Shown in pieces: positions 33,634 to 43,161 of a stretch of DNA of 64,000 nt. Numbering within the stretch: position 1 is the stretch's first letter; every line of letters starts with the position of its first letter. A model generated the notes under the pieces. That model had not been told where the DNA came from and made no database searches. It saw only the letters and a list, made by a program, of their open reading frames with translations. The position numbers and the translations under genes were made by a program. Where the stretch lies: assembly GCF_010915725.1 (NCBI RefSeq), contig NZ_JAAIJR010000003.1, positions 1-64,000 of the forward strand. Reading direction: 5' to 3'. Source of the stretch: Thiorhodococcus mannitoliphagus. GTDB lineage: Bacteria; Pseudomonadota; Gammaproteobacteria; Chromatiales; Chromatiaceae.

Positions 33634-35553
33634 ACCAAGCCGCTCCTCGTGTGGGGTACTCAGCTGCCAGAGGATTTCTATCTGGGTGCCCTCATCCGGT
33701 GCGGAGATGAGCGAAAAGCGGCCTCCGCTCAGAGTGGCACGCTCGCGGATGGAGGTGAGCCCGACGCCCGGATCGCCTGCGGAGCGATTGACGGCCCTGG
33801 GATCAAAGCCCTCTCCGTCATCGGTGACCCAGAATTTTAAGCTGGCTCCGTTACGCGCCAAACCGACGGACAGCGTTGTCGCCCGGCTGTGCTTAAGGGC
33901 GTTGTTCGTCGCCTCTTGGAAGATCCGATAGATCGGCGCCTTGAGGTCGGCGGGGATCTCGGGCTCCTTCGCCATCAGCGCGTCGACGATAGTGAGGCCG
34001 GGGCAGGTCTGTCGTAGCTCCCTCAGACACCAGTTCAGCGTGCTCATGATTCCGAGGCTGTCGAGCATTGGAGGTCGCAGGGCGTAGGAAATGCGCCGCA
34101 ACTCTTCAATGGCATCCTGGATGGTCGGCATGAGGGCCTTGAGTCGCTGCATGTCGGCCCGGCGCTCTTGTGGCCACGTCTGCGTCACCGTCACGTCGAC
34201 CATGAGCTTGATCGTGGTGAGGGTTTGACCGAGGCTATCATGGAGATCGCGCGCAACGCGCGCCCGCTCTTCCTCCTGGACGGTTAGCAAACGGCCGGAG
34301 AGATTCCTCAGCTCGGCTTCCAGGCGCTTCTCCTCTGTGACGTCTTGAATGTTGCAGAGCGTCGCGCGACCTTCCAGCAGGTCCACTTTCACACTCTTCA
34401 GCATGACCCAGCGCAGCTCGTCGGTCTTGCTGAGGAATCGGCACTCGCACCGCGCTGAGACGATCGAATCAAGACCATCGCCCATTTCATGAGCACGAAT
34501 TTGCGCACGGTCATCCGGATGGACCAAAGGCGCCACCTCGATTCCGGACAATTCAGCCAGGGAGTACCCCAAGATGTCCGCGAACCGCTGATTGGAGAAG
34601 ATCAAACGCCCATCTTTCATCAACACGATGCCCGTCGGCGAGTTCTCGACCAGACTGACATATCGCTCCTCGGAAGCCCTCAGCGCCTCCTCCGCCTTCT
34701 CCAGGAAGGTAATATCCAGGCAGACGATAACGTAGCCACCTGACTCAGGGGGCAGCTCAGAACAAACCACATACGCCGGGAAACGCGTCATATCCCGCCG
34801 AACTGCATCCACCCAGCCGACCCAGCCCTTTTTTGCATGGCTGGCCCCAAGGTAGTCCGATGGTCGTCCATCCGTAGCCTCGAAGCTCAAGACCTCCGTC
34901 ACCGGCCTTCCCTGCACATCCTCCGCACACCAACCGTACAGCGCCTCGGCAAACCGGTTCCAGTAGCAAATGCGCCCGTCGGGATCTGTCGCGATGACAG
35001 CCTCCTCGACGGCGTGCAGCAGGCTAGCTTGAAACTCGACAGCCTGCTGCACGCGGATCCGATCCGCCATCTCTGCCTGCAAGAGGGCATTAGCCTCCCG
35101 CAAGGCGTTGGTACGCGCCAGCACGCGTTGCTCCAAAGCATCGTGAGATTCGCGTAGAGCCTGCTCGAGCGCGCGTTGACTGCGGAAGGCCCTCGCGGTC
35201 GGTACAACGAAGAGCAGGTGAAGCATCGGCGCGATTACCAGAATATCCGCTAACGCATCCATGATGGCCGCGCGCAAACCATCTATCGCGAATCCGCTCT
35301 CTATCATCCATGCGCTCAAGACTTCCGCCATCAAGACGATGGGGAGCGCCGCGAAAAAGGCGCCGATCGGCGTAGTCGCACCCCATTTCCAGCCATAACG
35401 AAGCGGCCTCGTCGAGACACTTTCGGTGTTTTCGGTCCGCGCGTCGTGCCTGTTGTCAGCGTCGCCATGCATCTTCTCATCCCCCCTGAGAGCAGCCGGG
35501 CTCCGCTCACCGTCTCGATGGACTGAGTCACCGTGGTCAGCGGTACCCTCCAT
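33619..35553 (-). CDS. NarX-like sensor histidine kinase with two PAS domains
   Basis: The 644-residue protein has a polar N-terminus, two hydrophobic segments (about 60-118), a coiled-coil-like helix and PAS 1 (about 165-280, LLHAVEEAVIATDPDGRICYWN). PAS 2 (about 295-410, LVENSPTGIVLMKDGRLIFSN) is followed by a HisKA_3 box with the phospho-His in ARVARDLHDSLGQTLTTIK and an HATPase_c domain (FWVTDDGEGFD, GVGLTSIRERA). No haem or metal ligand in the PAS domains is obvious. The annotated ATG lacks a strong ribosome-binding site; an ATG at 35472 after GGGGGGATGAGAAG is an alternative. It is tail-to-tail with the response regulator gene, an unusual layout for a two-component pair. Confidence 0.9.
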   Translation of the reverse strand: MEGTADHGDSVHRDGERSPAALRGDEKMHGDADNRHDARTENTESVSTRPLRYGWKWGATTPIGAFFAALPIVLMAEVLSAWMIESGFAIDGLRAAIMDALADILVIAPMLHLLFVVPTARAFRSQRALEQALRESHDALEQRVLARTNALREANALLQAEMADRIRVQQAVEFQASLLHAVEEAVIATDPDGRICYWNRFAEALYGWCAEDVQGRPVTEVLSFEATDGRPSDYLGASHAKKGWVGWVDAVRRDMTRFPAYVVCSELPPESGGYVIVCLDITFLEKAEEALRASEERYVSLVENSPTGIVLMKDGRLIFSNQRFADILGYSLAELSGIEVAPLVHPDDRAQIRAHEMGDGLDSIVSARCECRFLSKTDELRWVMLKSVKVDLLEGRATLCNIQDVTEEKRLEAELRNLSGRLLTVQEEERARVARDLHDSLGQTLTTIKLMVDVTVTQTWPQERRADMQRLKALMPTIQDAIEELRRISYALRPPMLDSLGIMSTLNWCLRELRQTCPGLTIVDALMAKEPEIPADLKAPIYRIFQEATNNALKHSRATTLSVGLARNGASLKFWVTDDGEGFDPRAVNRSAGDPGVGLTSIRERATLSGGRFSLISAPDEGTQIEILWQLSTPHEERLGSSLR

Positions 35554-35967
35554 TAACCGATCCGGTAGTGCCCTGATCTATATGATGCGTTCTTAGGTAA
35601 AGCATTGACTTAAAGAAATTAAGCTGCGCCACCATCATACAGAAAAGGGCACTGCCACCGATCCTTCCTCGCCAGCCCGGCCGCAAACAGCCCAGAGAGC
35701 GACGGCAAGACCGACTCACATCCTTGTAAGGCACTCCGCCCCGTGCCGATGCTGCGTGAGCGCCGCGCCAGGAGCGCCGATGCCCAAGCTCAGATACGCA
35801 GACTTCAGCAAATCATTCCTGTTCCGGATGTTACAGCCTGAAACGAGACGATGGGACCATCAAAGCGGAAGTAGTGAAGACGTGAGCGACCGCTAGACGA
35901 GCGAGGTCGCCCTTGAGCAAGAGGCGGGCAGCTAGAACAAACACGGAATCCAAGATATGGCGGAGGC
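35554..35967. other. Intergenic, probable lost 5' part of the sodium channel
   Basis: These 414 bases hold the promoter region of the kinase gene (minus strand) and the sequence where the S1 helix of the adjacent channel should be encoded. No frame shows S1-like sequence, so the 5' end of the channel appears to have been lost or scrambled. Nothing else is recognised. Confidence 0.4.
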
Positions 35968-36609
35968 TTGAAACCGCTCGATCAGCTCGTGCTGATCGTC
36001 TTCGTCCTGGAACTCGGCGCGAAGCTCTTTGCCTTCGGTCTACGTTTCCTCCGCGAACCCTGGAACCTCTTCGACTTCCTCGTCGTGGGCATCGCACTCA
36101 TCCCTGCGAGCGGGCCGCTGGCGGTGCTGCGGGCACTGCTACTCCTCCGAGTCCTGCGCCTTATCTGGACGATGCCCAGGCTGTGCTTCGTCGTGGAGGC
36201 CATGCTCCAAGCGATCCCCGGCATCGCGTCCATCGCGGGCCTCATGGTGTTGCTCGTCTACGTCTTTGCGGTGATGTCGACAAGTCTGTTCGGCGAGCGA
36301 TTTCCAGACTGGTTCGGCAGCGTCGGCGCATCCATGTACACCCTCTTCCAGATCATGACGCTGAAGAGCTGATCCATGGGTATTGCGCGGCCGGTTATGG
36401 ATGCCTTCCCCCAGGCGTGGATCTTCTTCATTCCCTTCATCCTGATCGCCACCTTCACCATGCAGAGGATGCACGCGGTGCAGGATGAAGCCGAGCGCGA
36501 TTACATCGAAGTGGCGATGCACCAGGACACCGCGAAGGTACTGAGCGAAATGGTGGCGCTGCGACGGGAGATCGCGGCCTTGCGTGCGTCCTTTGAATCG
36601 GGTCGATTG
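35968..36609 (+). pseudogene. Decayed bacterial voltage-gated sodium channel (NaVBac type)
   Basis: One frame reads S2 (LDQLVLIVFVLELGAKLFAFG), S3 (NLFDFLVVGIALIPASG), S4 with spaced Arg (VLRALLLLRVLRLI), S5, the pore helix and S6 of a NaChBac-like channel. Three lesions are visible. The N-terminus with S1 is missing. The selectivity filter TLESWS reads TLKS-stop-S (Glu to Lys, and TGA in place of TGG at 36370-36372). The end of S6 is shortened, jumping from IATFTM to QRMHAVQDEAERD. After the stop, the frame continues MGIARPVM... to a helical tail VLSEMVALRREIAALRASFE. The gene is therefore almost certainly non-functional. Confidence 0.85.
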
Positions 36610-36651
36610 ATCGGCCGAAGCTGGCTGCGACGAACAGCTTGTCCGCCGAGA

Positions 36652-38994
36652 TCAGGGGCGGTTCTTGGCTTGCGCCGTCCAAGCCTGATGAAGACGCTCA
36701 AGCAGATCGAAGTCCAGGGCACCCCTTTCAGGTACGGCCTGCGACCGCTCGAAATCCCGAATCGCGCCTCGGGTCTGAGGGCCAATGAGACCGTCTCTTG
36801 GCCCAGGGTCCATCCCAAGCGTCCACAGATACTCCTGGACCATGAGGACCAGCGCATTGGTCAGATCTGGCGCGTCGATCAGCTGAGGCGCCCCGCCTGC
36901 GGCGCCCGCTTTGCAGGGCGCGAGGACGATGCGCTCGTTTGGACGCAGCGGGCTGATCAGGACCAGAGGGTCGGCGGGGTCACAAGCCTCGCTCGCGCGC
37001 GCTTGCGCAGTTGTGTCGGTCACCTGCGTCCTCGCTGGAGTCACAGCAGTCGGCGTCGGCTCAACCAACGCCGACTGCCCCGAATCTATCTCCGCGACCT
37101 CGGTGGCTTCGACCCTTTCATCGAGAACCAAGTCGTCGTCCTCAGTTGATGACTTGGCGTCGGGCGCTTCGGCTCTTTGCGGCTCCTCCAACGGGCGCGG
37201 AGGCAACTCGATCCCGGCTTCCGCCATCGGCTCGGCCTCGGCGACCGCGTCCACTTCCGGTGCCTCAGGCTGGAGCGACGGCGCAAGGCCCGTGACGGAT
37301 ACCAGCAGCAAGGCGCCAATAGCGAGCCACAGCGAGCCGGCAATCGGCCACTCGCGCAGGGTGCGCTCGCTATCCCCGGCCGGCTGATCGATGACCCCGG
37401 AATAGACTCGGGAGAGACGCGTCATTGCGCCACTGTAAGCCGTCGCCAACCCGCCTGATACGGCGCGCAACAGCCAAGCGCCAGCACGGCCGATCGGCGC
37501 CGCAAGCACCAAGAGGTCACCCGGCGGAACGCGATCGATCACGACCCGCGCCAATGCGGGGCGCCGACGCGTGATGGCGAGCACCGCCACAGCGATCAGA
37601 ATGCCGAGGATCAAGGGCATCGGCTTGACCAGCCAGTCATGCGGCGCGCCAAGCACGAAGGGAAACAGCAGCACAAGCAGCAGTAGCGCTATCCAGGCGA
37701 CGCTTGGCCAGGCGTAGCCTGACTCCGGGTGTCGTTCGAGGTGTGCCGTGACCCAGAGGAAGCGCGTCATCAGGAGCGTTGTCGCCACCGCCGAGACGCC
37801 CACAGCCGTCGCGATCCACGGCCATTGCGCACTGGCAAGCAAGGGCTCGACGCCCTGCTTGGCGACGGCCCCGCTGGTCAGCGGTGCGCCCGCCATGGCG
37901 AGCGCCAGGAAGACCAGTCCGGTGAGGACGAGTGGCTGGCCGAGCGCGGCGTACTTGCGCAATCCCAGCCCGAGGAAGAGCCCGCCCTTGACGAGGGCGT
38001 GATGCGCAACATAGAGCGTCATGCCCGCGACGCCGAGCGGCGCCAACGCGGGGTCGGCCAGGATGGTGCCCAGCAGCAAGATCAGAACCCCCATCTTGGC
38101 GATGCTGGAATAGGCCAAGATGACCTTGGGGTCGGACTGCATGAGACCAACGGGGAGGGCCAAGCACATGGTCGCAAGCCCCGCGAACGTCAGCATGGCG
38201 CCCCAGTCGGCCAGAACGGCGACGCCGATGGGCAGGAAGCGCAGCCACCCCAGGACGGCAACCTTGATCATAGTCCCGCTCAGCACCGCGCTCGCCGGGA
38301 TGGGGGCGGCCGGGTGCGCGAGCGGTAGCCAGAGATGCAAGGGTGCCATGCCCGCCTTGACGGCCAAGCCCAAGATGGTCAGCGCGATGGTCAGATCATC
38401 GAGATCCGCCAGCTGCTCGGGCCTTGGCAGGATGGTGCCGGCGTGCTGGGCGATGAGCACCAGGGCCGCAAAGAGGGTCACCTCCCCTAGCAGTGCCATG
38501 ACGAGATAGACCTTGCCCGCGCGCAGCGCGGACGCCTCGCCGGTATGGATCACGAGTCCGTAGGAAGAGAGCCCCATCATGGCGAACCCGAGATAGAAGC
38601 TCACCAGGTCTTGCCCGACGATGAGCCAGAAGTTTCCCGCCATCGCGAGCAGGAAGAGCCCGCTGAAGCGGCGCGCGTGCTCCCGGCCGCGCAGACTGAA
38701 GGCGGCATGAACCCCTGCAGCCAGCCAGAGAACGGCGGTGAAGAGCAGATAGACGCGGCTCAGTTCGTCCATGCCCAGCGTGGTGCCCAACAGCAGCCAT
38801 GGCAGCTCCAGCCGACTCCCCACCGGCACCAGGAGCGCCGCGGCCAGCGCGGGCAAGGCGCCGACCGCCGGCAGCCACCACAGCCTGCCCGACTGGACCA
38901 GTGCCGCGCACAACAAGGGCCAAACCCCCAAAGCCGGCAGCAGCCAAAGGCTCATGGCGCTGACTCCGGGAGCTTCAAAGATTGCCGCGCTCAC
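36652..38994 (-). CDS. Mrp/NuoL-type antiporter subunit fused to peptidoglycan-binding domain
   Basis: The 780-residue protein has ~14 membrane segments (about 1-520) of the proton-translocating NuoL/M/N-MrpA/D family, with the conserved Lys region AVKAGMAPLHLWLPLAHPAAPIPASAVLSG. It then has a long acidic/Pro-rich linker (about 560-690) and a C-terminal peptidoglycan-binding-1 domain (MVQEYLWTLGMDPGPRDGLIGPQTRGAIRDFE). The GTG start forms a GTGA overlap with the upstream gene's stop and has GGAGG nine bases before. It ends the mrp operon. The cell-wall-binding tail is unusual for this family; it would have to lie in the periplasm and could tether the complex to the wall. Confidence 0.87.
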   Translation of the reverse strand: MSAAIFEAPGVSAMSLWLLPALGVWPLLCAALVQSGRLWWLPAVGALPALAAALLVPVGSRLELPWLLLGTTLGMDELSRVYLLFTAVLWLAAGVHAAFSLRGREHARRFSGLFLLAMAGNFWLIVGQDLVSFYLGFAMMGLSSYGLVIHTGEASALRAGKVYLVMALLGEVTLFAALVLIAQHAGTILPRPEQLADLDDLTIALTILGLAVKAGMAPLHLWLPLAHPAAPIPASAVLSGTMIKVAVLGWLRFLPIGVAVLADWGAMLTFAGLATMCLALPVGLMQSDPKVILAYSSIAKMGVLILLLGTILADPALAPLGVAGMTLYVAHHALVKGGLFLGLGLRKYAALGQPLVLTGLVFLALAMAGAPLTSGAVAKQGVEPLLASAQWPWIATAVGVSAVATTLLMTRFLWVTAHLERHPESGYAWPSVAWIALLLLVLLFPFVLGAPHDWLVKPMPLILGILIAVAVLAITRRRPALARVVIDRVPPGDLLVLAAPIGRAGAWLLRAVSGGLATAYSGAMTRLSRVYSGVIDQPAGDSERTLREWPIAGSLWLAIGALLLVSVTGLAPSLQPEAPEVDAVAEAEPMAEAGIELPPRPLEEPQRAEAPDAKSSTEDDDLVLDERVEATEVAEIDSGQSALVEPTPTAVTPARTQVTDTTAQARASEACDPADPLVLISPLRPNERIVLAPCKAGAAGGAPQLIDAPDLTNALVLMVQEYLWTLGMDPGPRDGLIGPQTRGAIRDFERSQAVPERGALDFDLLERLHQAWTAQAKNRP

Positions 38995-40487
38995 AAGTAC
39001 TCCCTCCGCGCGATCAGCTCGGCCCACTCCAGCGGACTGAAGGGCGCCGCCGCGAAGAGTCCGGCGATCAGACAGAGCGCGGCGGTGATCAGCGGCGGCC
39101 AGAGCAAGGCTCCCATGGTCTCGAAACGCCCCTGCGGCAGGGACTCCTTCGGCCAGCTATCCGGCTCCGGGCGAAACCAGGCGCGATAGAGGATGGGCAG
39201 AAAGTAGGCGGCGTTGAGGAGACTGCTCGCCGCCAGGACGAGCAGCACCCAATGGGCGTCGGCCTCGACGGCGCCCAGGCCCAGGTACCACTTGGTCACG
39301 AAACCCGCGATCGGCGGGATGCCGATCATGCCCAGCGCACCCACGCTGAACGCCAGCGTGGTCAAGGGCATGCGGCGCCCCACCCCATCCATCTGGCTGA
39401 CGTTGTGCACACCCAGGGTCTCGGCGTAGTTCCCGGCGCAGAAGAAGAGCGTGATCTTCATGATGCCCTGATGGACCAGGTGAACCATGCCGCCAATGGT
39501 CGCGATGGGGCCGAGGATCGAGGCACCCAGCGCGATATAGGAGACCTGGCTCACGGTCGAATAGGCCAGCCGTTTCTTGAGCCCGTCCTGCGAGAGCGCC
39601 CGGATCGAGCCATAGATGATGGTCGTGGAGGCGAGGATGCCGAGCAGGGTCAGCAGCCCGAGCTGGTCTGCGAGCCCCACACCATAGACGTCATAGACCA
39701 CCCGAAGGATGCCGAAGGCGCCGGCCTTGACCACGGCGACGGCATGCAGCAGGGCACTGACGGGCGCCGGCGCCACCATGGATTGCGGGAGCCAACCGTG
39801 GAGCGGCACGATGGCCGCCTTCACGCCGAGCCCGGCGAGGAGCAGGAGAAAGACAGCGACCAATGGGCCATGCAGCCCCTCAGACAGCACCCCGAGGTAG
39901 CCGCCCTGAGTGAAGTCGACGGGTCCAGTGATGGCCTGCAGCCAGATTGCGCCGACGAGCAGCAGCACGCCGCCGCTCATGGTGTAGGCCAGGTAGATCT
40001 TGGCGCCGCGCGTGGCGTCAGGTGTCCCTCGGTGGGCGACCAGGGGATAGGTCGCCAGCGTCAGGATCTCGTAGAAGATCACGAAGCTCAGCAGGTTCCC
40101 CGCGAGCGCGATACCCACGGTCGCCGAGACGCATAGACTGAAGAAGCCGAAGAAGCGACTGCGGTTCGGCGAGTGCTCCAAATAGCCGATGGCGTAGATG
40201 GTCGTCACCAGCCAGAGCACTGTCGAGAGGGTCACGAAGAGGACCGAGAGCGCGTCGGCCGCGAGGACGAGGTCCAGGCCGGGCGCCAGCGTGAGGCGGG
40301 TCTCATAGACCTCGCCGCGATAGACGCCCCAGATCATCACGCCGACCAGCAAGAGCTTGATCAGGGCGCCCGCCATGTTGAGCACACCACGCAGGATGTG
40401 GCTCTCCTCCTTCACCAGGAAGATGAAGACGCCGGGTAGCAGTGAACTCAGCAGGATGCTGACCGGCAGCAGGCTCTCCAGGCTCAT
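38991..40487 (-). CDS. mrpD: Mrp antiporter large subunit (MrpD/NuoM-like), second copy
   Basis: The 498-residue protein has about 14 membrane segments. The family core GVKAAIVPLHGWLPQSMVAPAPVSALLHAVAVVKAG contains the essential Lys and the VSALLHA motif. LLSFVIFYEILTLATYPLVAH corresponds to the TM5 Glu region. It overlaps the upstream D subunit by ATGA and the downstream fused subunit by GTGA, so it is translationally coupled. Which of the three large subunits corresponds to classical MrpA and which to MrpD cannot be settled by eye. Confidence 0.88.
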   Translation of the reverse strand: MSLESLLPVSILLSSLLPGVFIFLVKEESHILRGVLNMAGALIKLLLVGVMIWGVYRGEVYETRLTLAPGLDLVLAADALSVLFVTLSTVLWLVTTIYAIGYLEHSPNRSRFFGFFSLCVSATVGIALAGNLLSFVIFYEILTLATYPLVAHRGTPDATRGAKIYLAYTMSGGVLLLVGAIWLQAITGPVDFTQGGYLGVLSEGLHGPLVAVFLLLLAGLGVKAAIVPLHGWLPQSMVAPAPVSALLHAVAVVKAGAFGILRVVYDVYGVGLADQLGLLTLLGILASTTIIYGSIRALSQDGLKKRLAYSTVSQVSYIALGASILGPIATIGGMVHLVHQGIMKITLFFCAGNYAETLGVHNVSQMDGVGRRMPLTTLAFSVGALGMIGIPPIAGFVTKWYLGLGAVEADAHWVLLVLAASSLLNAAYFLPILYRAWFRPEPDSWPKESLPQGRFETMGALLWPPLITAALCLIAGLFAAAPFSPLEWAELIARREYL

Positions 40488-41926
40488 GCACCCTCCCCCA
40501 TGCCGAGCAGGCGCCACAAGGAATCGGCGGCCAGTCCCAGCACAGCCACGGACGCCAGGGCCAGCAGCAGGGCCGGCACCTCAGTGCGCGCCTGGGTGAC
40601 GAACCGCCGCGGTGTGGGCTCCAGGTTGAAGGCGCGGCTCAGCACCCGAAAGACGTAGGCCGCTGCCAGCAGGGTGCCGACCAGGATCACCAGGATCCAC
40701 CACCACTGTCCGCTCTCGATCGCGCTGGTCATAAGGATCCACTTGCCGATGAAGCTGCCGCTGGGCGGCAGCCCGATCAGCGCCGTTCCCGCGAGCGCGA
40801 TGGTGAAGGTCGTCGCCGGCATGTTCTGGGCCGTGCCGCCGAGGTCGTCGATGCGATCGTGCCCCGCGTCACGTTGGACCAAGCCGGCCGCCAGGAAGAG
40901 CCCCGCCTTCGCCAATCCGTGGGTCAGCGCCATCAGCACCAGGGCGACGAAGAGATCGTCCCGCTCGGATCCCGGCGGCAGCGCCTGCAAGAGCGGAATA
41001 AAGAGGCAGAGATAGCCGATTTGCGCGACCGTCGAATAGGCGGCCAGGAGCTTGAGCCGCTCGGACCGAAGCGCCCTCCAGGAGCCCCAGATGATCGCCA
41101 TGGCGCCAAGCAGCCCCATGAGACTCGCGGCCCAGGGTGTGACGACGGGCGCGAAGACATCCAGCCAGAGCCGCAGAATGAGATAGAAGGCGGCCTTGAC
41201 GACCAAGGCGGATAGGGCTGCGCTCACCGGCGCCGGCGCGTTGGCATGTGCCGGCGGCAGCCAGAAATGCAGCGGAAAGAGCGCGGCCTTGAGGGCCAGA
41301 CCGGCGGTCATGAGCACTAGGGCCGAGGCAGCGACCGGCCCAGGTTGGATGACGGCGGCCAGCAGCCCCAGATCCAGGGTGCCATGGGCCGTGTAGAGCA
41401 GCGCCACACCCAGCAGGTAGGTCATGGACCCGAGCAGCCCGACCAGGAGATAGCGCAGATTGGCGCTGACCGCTTCGACCGAGCCGGTCAAGGCGCCCAA
41501 GGCTGCGGCCGTAAGCCCCAGTAGTTCCAGCGTCACATAGATGTTGAAAAGGTCGGCCGCCAGCAGCAGGCCGTTCAGCGCCGCCCACAGGAGCAGCCAA
41601 AGGGGCCAGAAATGCGCGGCCGCATCGCCCCGACGGAAATACCCCGTGGCATAGACGCCGACCCCGAGCGCGACCAGCGCGGCCATCGCCAAGAGCGCCG
41701 CCGACAGCCCGTCGGCGACCAGTGCGATCCCGAGCGGCGCCGCCCAGCCGCCAAGTTCGGAGCGCAGGCTCCCCTCCTGCCAGACGCCGACCAGCACCCA
41801 TGCGACGGCGATCACGGCAACTAGGGAGGCGAGGAGACCAAGCGCCTGGGCGCGCTTTGGTATCGCCGTCGCGAGCAGGCCACCGACGAGAGGCACGGAG
41901 ACGGCCAGCGCCAGACTATCGACCAC
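40484..41926 (-). CDS. mrpD: Mrp antiporter large subunit (MrpD/NuoN-like), first copy
   Basis: The 480-residue protein is a polytopic antiporter-like subunit with the motif LKAALFPLHFWLPPAHANAPAPVSAALSALVVKAAF. DLFNIYVTLELLGLTAAAL carries the TM5 Glu. A longer GTG-initiated frame exists, but the GTG at 41926 follows AGGAGG and begins directly before the first membrane segment (VVDSLALAVSVPLVGG). It overlaps mrpC by 11 bases. As usual for Mrp, it follows the NuoK-like MrpC gene. Confidence 0.88.
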   Translation of the reverse strand: MVDSLALAVSVPLVGGLLATAIPKRAQALGLLASLVAVIAVAWVLVGVWQEGSLRSELGGWAAPLGIALVADGLSAALLAMAALVALGVGVYATGYFRRGDAAAHFWPLWLLLWAALNGLLLAADLFNIYVTLELLGLTAAALGALTGSVEAVSANLRYLLVGLLGSMTYLLGVALLYTAHGTLDLGLLAAVIQPGPVAASALVLMTAGLALKAALFPLHFWLPPAHANAPAPVSAALSALVVKAAFYLILRLWLDVFAPVVTPWAASLMGLLGAMAIIWGSWRALRSERLKLLAAYSTVAQIGYLCLFIPLLQALPPGSERDDLFVALVLMALTHGLAKAGLFLAAGLVQRDAGHDRIDDLGGTAQNMPATTFTIALAGTALIGLPPSGSFIGKWILMTSAIESGQWWWILVILVGTLLAAAYVFRVLSRAFNLEPTPRRFVTQARTEVPALLLALASVAVLGLAADSLWRLLGMGEGA

Positions 41927-42194
41927 CCTCGTCCTCCTCGAGCCGCCTGCCCATCGCCAGTGCCAGCGCCGTGGCACTGACCGCGACCACGATGCCAGTC
42001 AGCACCAAGGCGTGCGGCACTGGATCGGGTGGAAGCTCGCCGCGCTCCGCAATCGCGATCAGCAGATGGAAGACGCCGCTGCCCATGATGTTGAGCGCGA
42101 TCAACTTGCGCAGTAACGGGGTGTAGACCAAGAAGGCCCAGAGGCCCAGGGCGAAGAGGACGACGCCCGCGCCGCCATAGAGAAGCTGAGCCAT
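41916..42194 (-). CDS. mrpC: Mrp antiporter subunit C (NuoK-like)
   Basis: This 92-residue protein has three membrane segments and matches MrpC/MnhC, the homologue of NuoK. GVVLFALGLWAFL, the central LRKLIALNIMGSGVFHLLIAI with the family Asn, and PVPHALVLTGIVVAVSATALALA are all typical. Its ATG overlaps the upstream stop by a single base. Confidence 0.9.
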   Translation of the reverse strand: MAQLLYGGAGVVLFALGLWAFLVYTPLLRKLIALNIMGSGVFHLLIAIAERGELPPDPVPHALVLTGIVVAVSATALALAMGRRLEEDEGGR

Positions 42195-42874
42195 CAGGAC
42201 TGCCCGCTCACGTCCGCATGGGACCAGGGGCGGCCGCCGACATAGGCCGCCGCTAGGGTGGTTCCGATCGCGACCGTCGCCGCCGTTTCAATGGCGAGGA
42301 TGAGCCACTTCGACCAGCCGATCGGATAGGCGAGAAAACCCGCTCCCAGACCCATGGTCGCGATCCCCACCAGCACGAAGACCGCAACGCCCGCCACGAC
42401 CAGCCAGCGCTGTGCCGCGAGCGGCGGCAGTCCGGCCCGCTCGTCGCCGGCCAGGCGCATGACGACGCCCGCCGCCCCGAGCAAGGCGCCCGCCTGAAAG
42501 GCCCCGCCCGGGGCATGCCCACCGACCCAGAGGAGATAGCCGCCCGCCAGGATCAAAAGGGGTACGACCAGTGTGACCATACCTTGCAAGACGGCCCCCG
42601 CCGCTTGAAAGCCTGGCGATGCGGCCCCGAGCGACCAGATGCCAAGCAGGGCCGCCAGCAGGACGGCCAGCTCCAGCAAGGTGTCGTAGCCCCGGTAGCT
42701 CAGGAGCACAGCGGTGACCGGGTTCGAGACACCAGTCGCCGGAAGCCCAGCGAATGCCTGCTCCGCCAGGCGCGGCCCAGCGCCAATGTCGATTGCAGTC
42801 TGGACCACCCAGAGCAGCCAGATCGCAAGCAGCAGCACAAAGGCTCCGATCACGAGCCCCCCAGCGCTTTTCAT
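42194..42874 (-). CDS. mrpB: Fused MrpA C-terminal segment (MbhE-like) and MrpB
   Basis: In the 226-residue protein, the C-terminal ~130 residues match MrpB (LLILAGGYLLWVGGHAPGGAFQAGALLGAAGVVMRLAG). The N-terminal ~90 residues contain VSNPVTAVLLSYRGYDTLLELAVLLAALLGIW, which corresponds to the MbhE-like tail of classical MrpA. So the MrpA C-terminus is here joined to MrpB. This resembles the split arrangement seen in Mbh-type complexes. The ATG overlaps the preceding gene. Confidence 0.82.
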   Translation of the reverse strand: MKSAGGLVIGAFVLLLAIWLLWVVQTAIDIGAGPRLAEQAFAGLPATGVSNPVTAVLLSYRGYDTLLELAVLLAALLGIWSLGAASPGFQAAGAVLQGMVTLVVPLLILAGGYLLWVGGHAPGGAFQAGALLGAAGVVMRLAGDERAGLPPLAAQRWLVVAGVAVFVLVGIATMGLGAGFLAYPIGWSKWLILAIETAATVAIGTTLAAAYVGGRPWSHADVSGQS

Positions 42875-43161
42875 GCCTCTCCTCCTTCCGCATCAATGCC
42901 CCCATTGGCCGACGCCCGACGCGCGGCACGTCGCGCCGCCGCCAGCATCAAGGCTCCGCCCAGACCAGCCCCGATGGCCGCCTCGGCCAAGGCGACATCG
43001 GGCGCGCGCAGGCGGGCCCAGACCAAGGCCAACCAAAGCCCGAAGGCGATGAAGAGCATGACAGCCCGGCGCAGGTCCGGGCTGATGAGCGCGGCGATTG
43101 CCAGCCCCACCAGTGTCGTGACCAAGACCAGATCGAAGAGGAGCAGCAGGCCCGCTGTCAT
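42871..43161 (-). CDS. DUF4040 / MbhD-like subunit (split MrpA piece)
   Basis: The 96-residue, three-helix protein carries LRRAVMLFIAFGLWLALVWARLRAPDVALAEAAIGAGLGGALMLAA, the DUF4040 signature that normally forms part of the MrpA C-terminal region. As a free protein it corresponds to MbhD. It is overlapped by neighbours on both sides (ATGA type), in line with a single polycistronic transcript. Confidence 0.87.
   Translation of the reverse strand: MTAGLLLLFDLVLVTTLVGLAIAALISPDLRRAVMLFIAFGLWLALVWARLRAPDVALAEAAIGAGLGGALMLAAARRAARRASANGGIDAEGGEA

Noticed and set aside
36370-36372. TGA in the sodium channel as a recoded codon (for example selenocysteine)
   Set aside because: The position is Trp in the family, there is no recoding hairpin in view, and the Glu-to-Lys change, missing S1 and S6 deletion all fit a pseudogene better.
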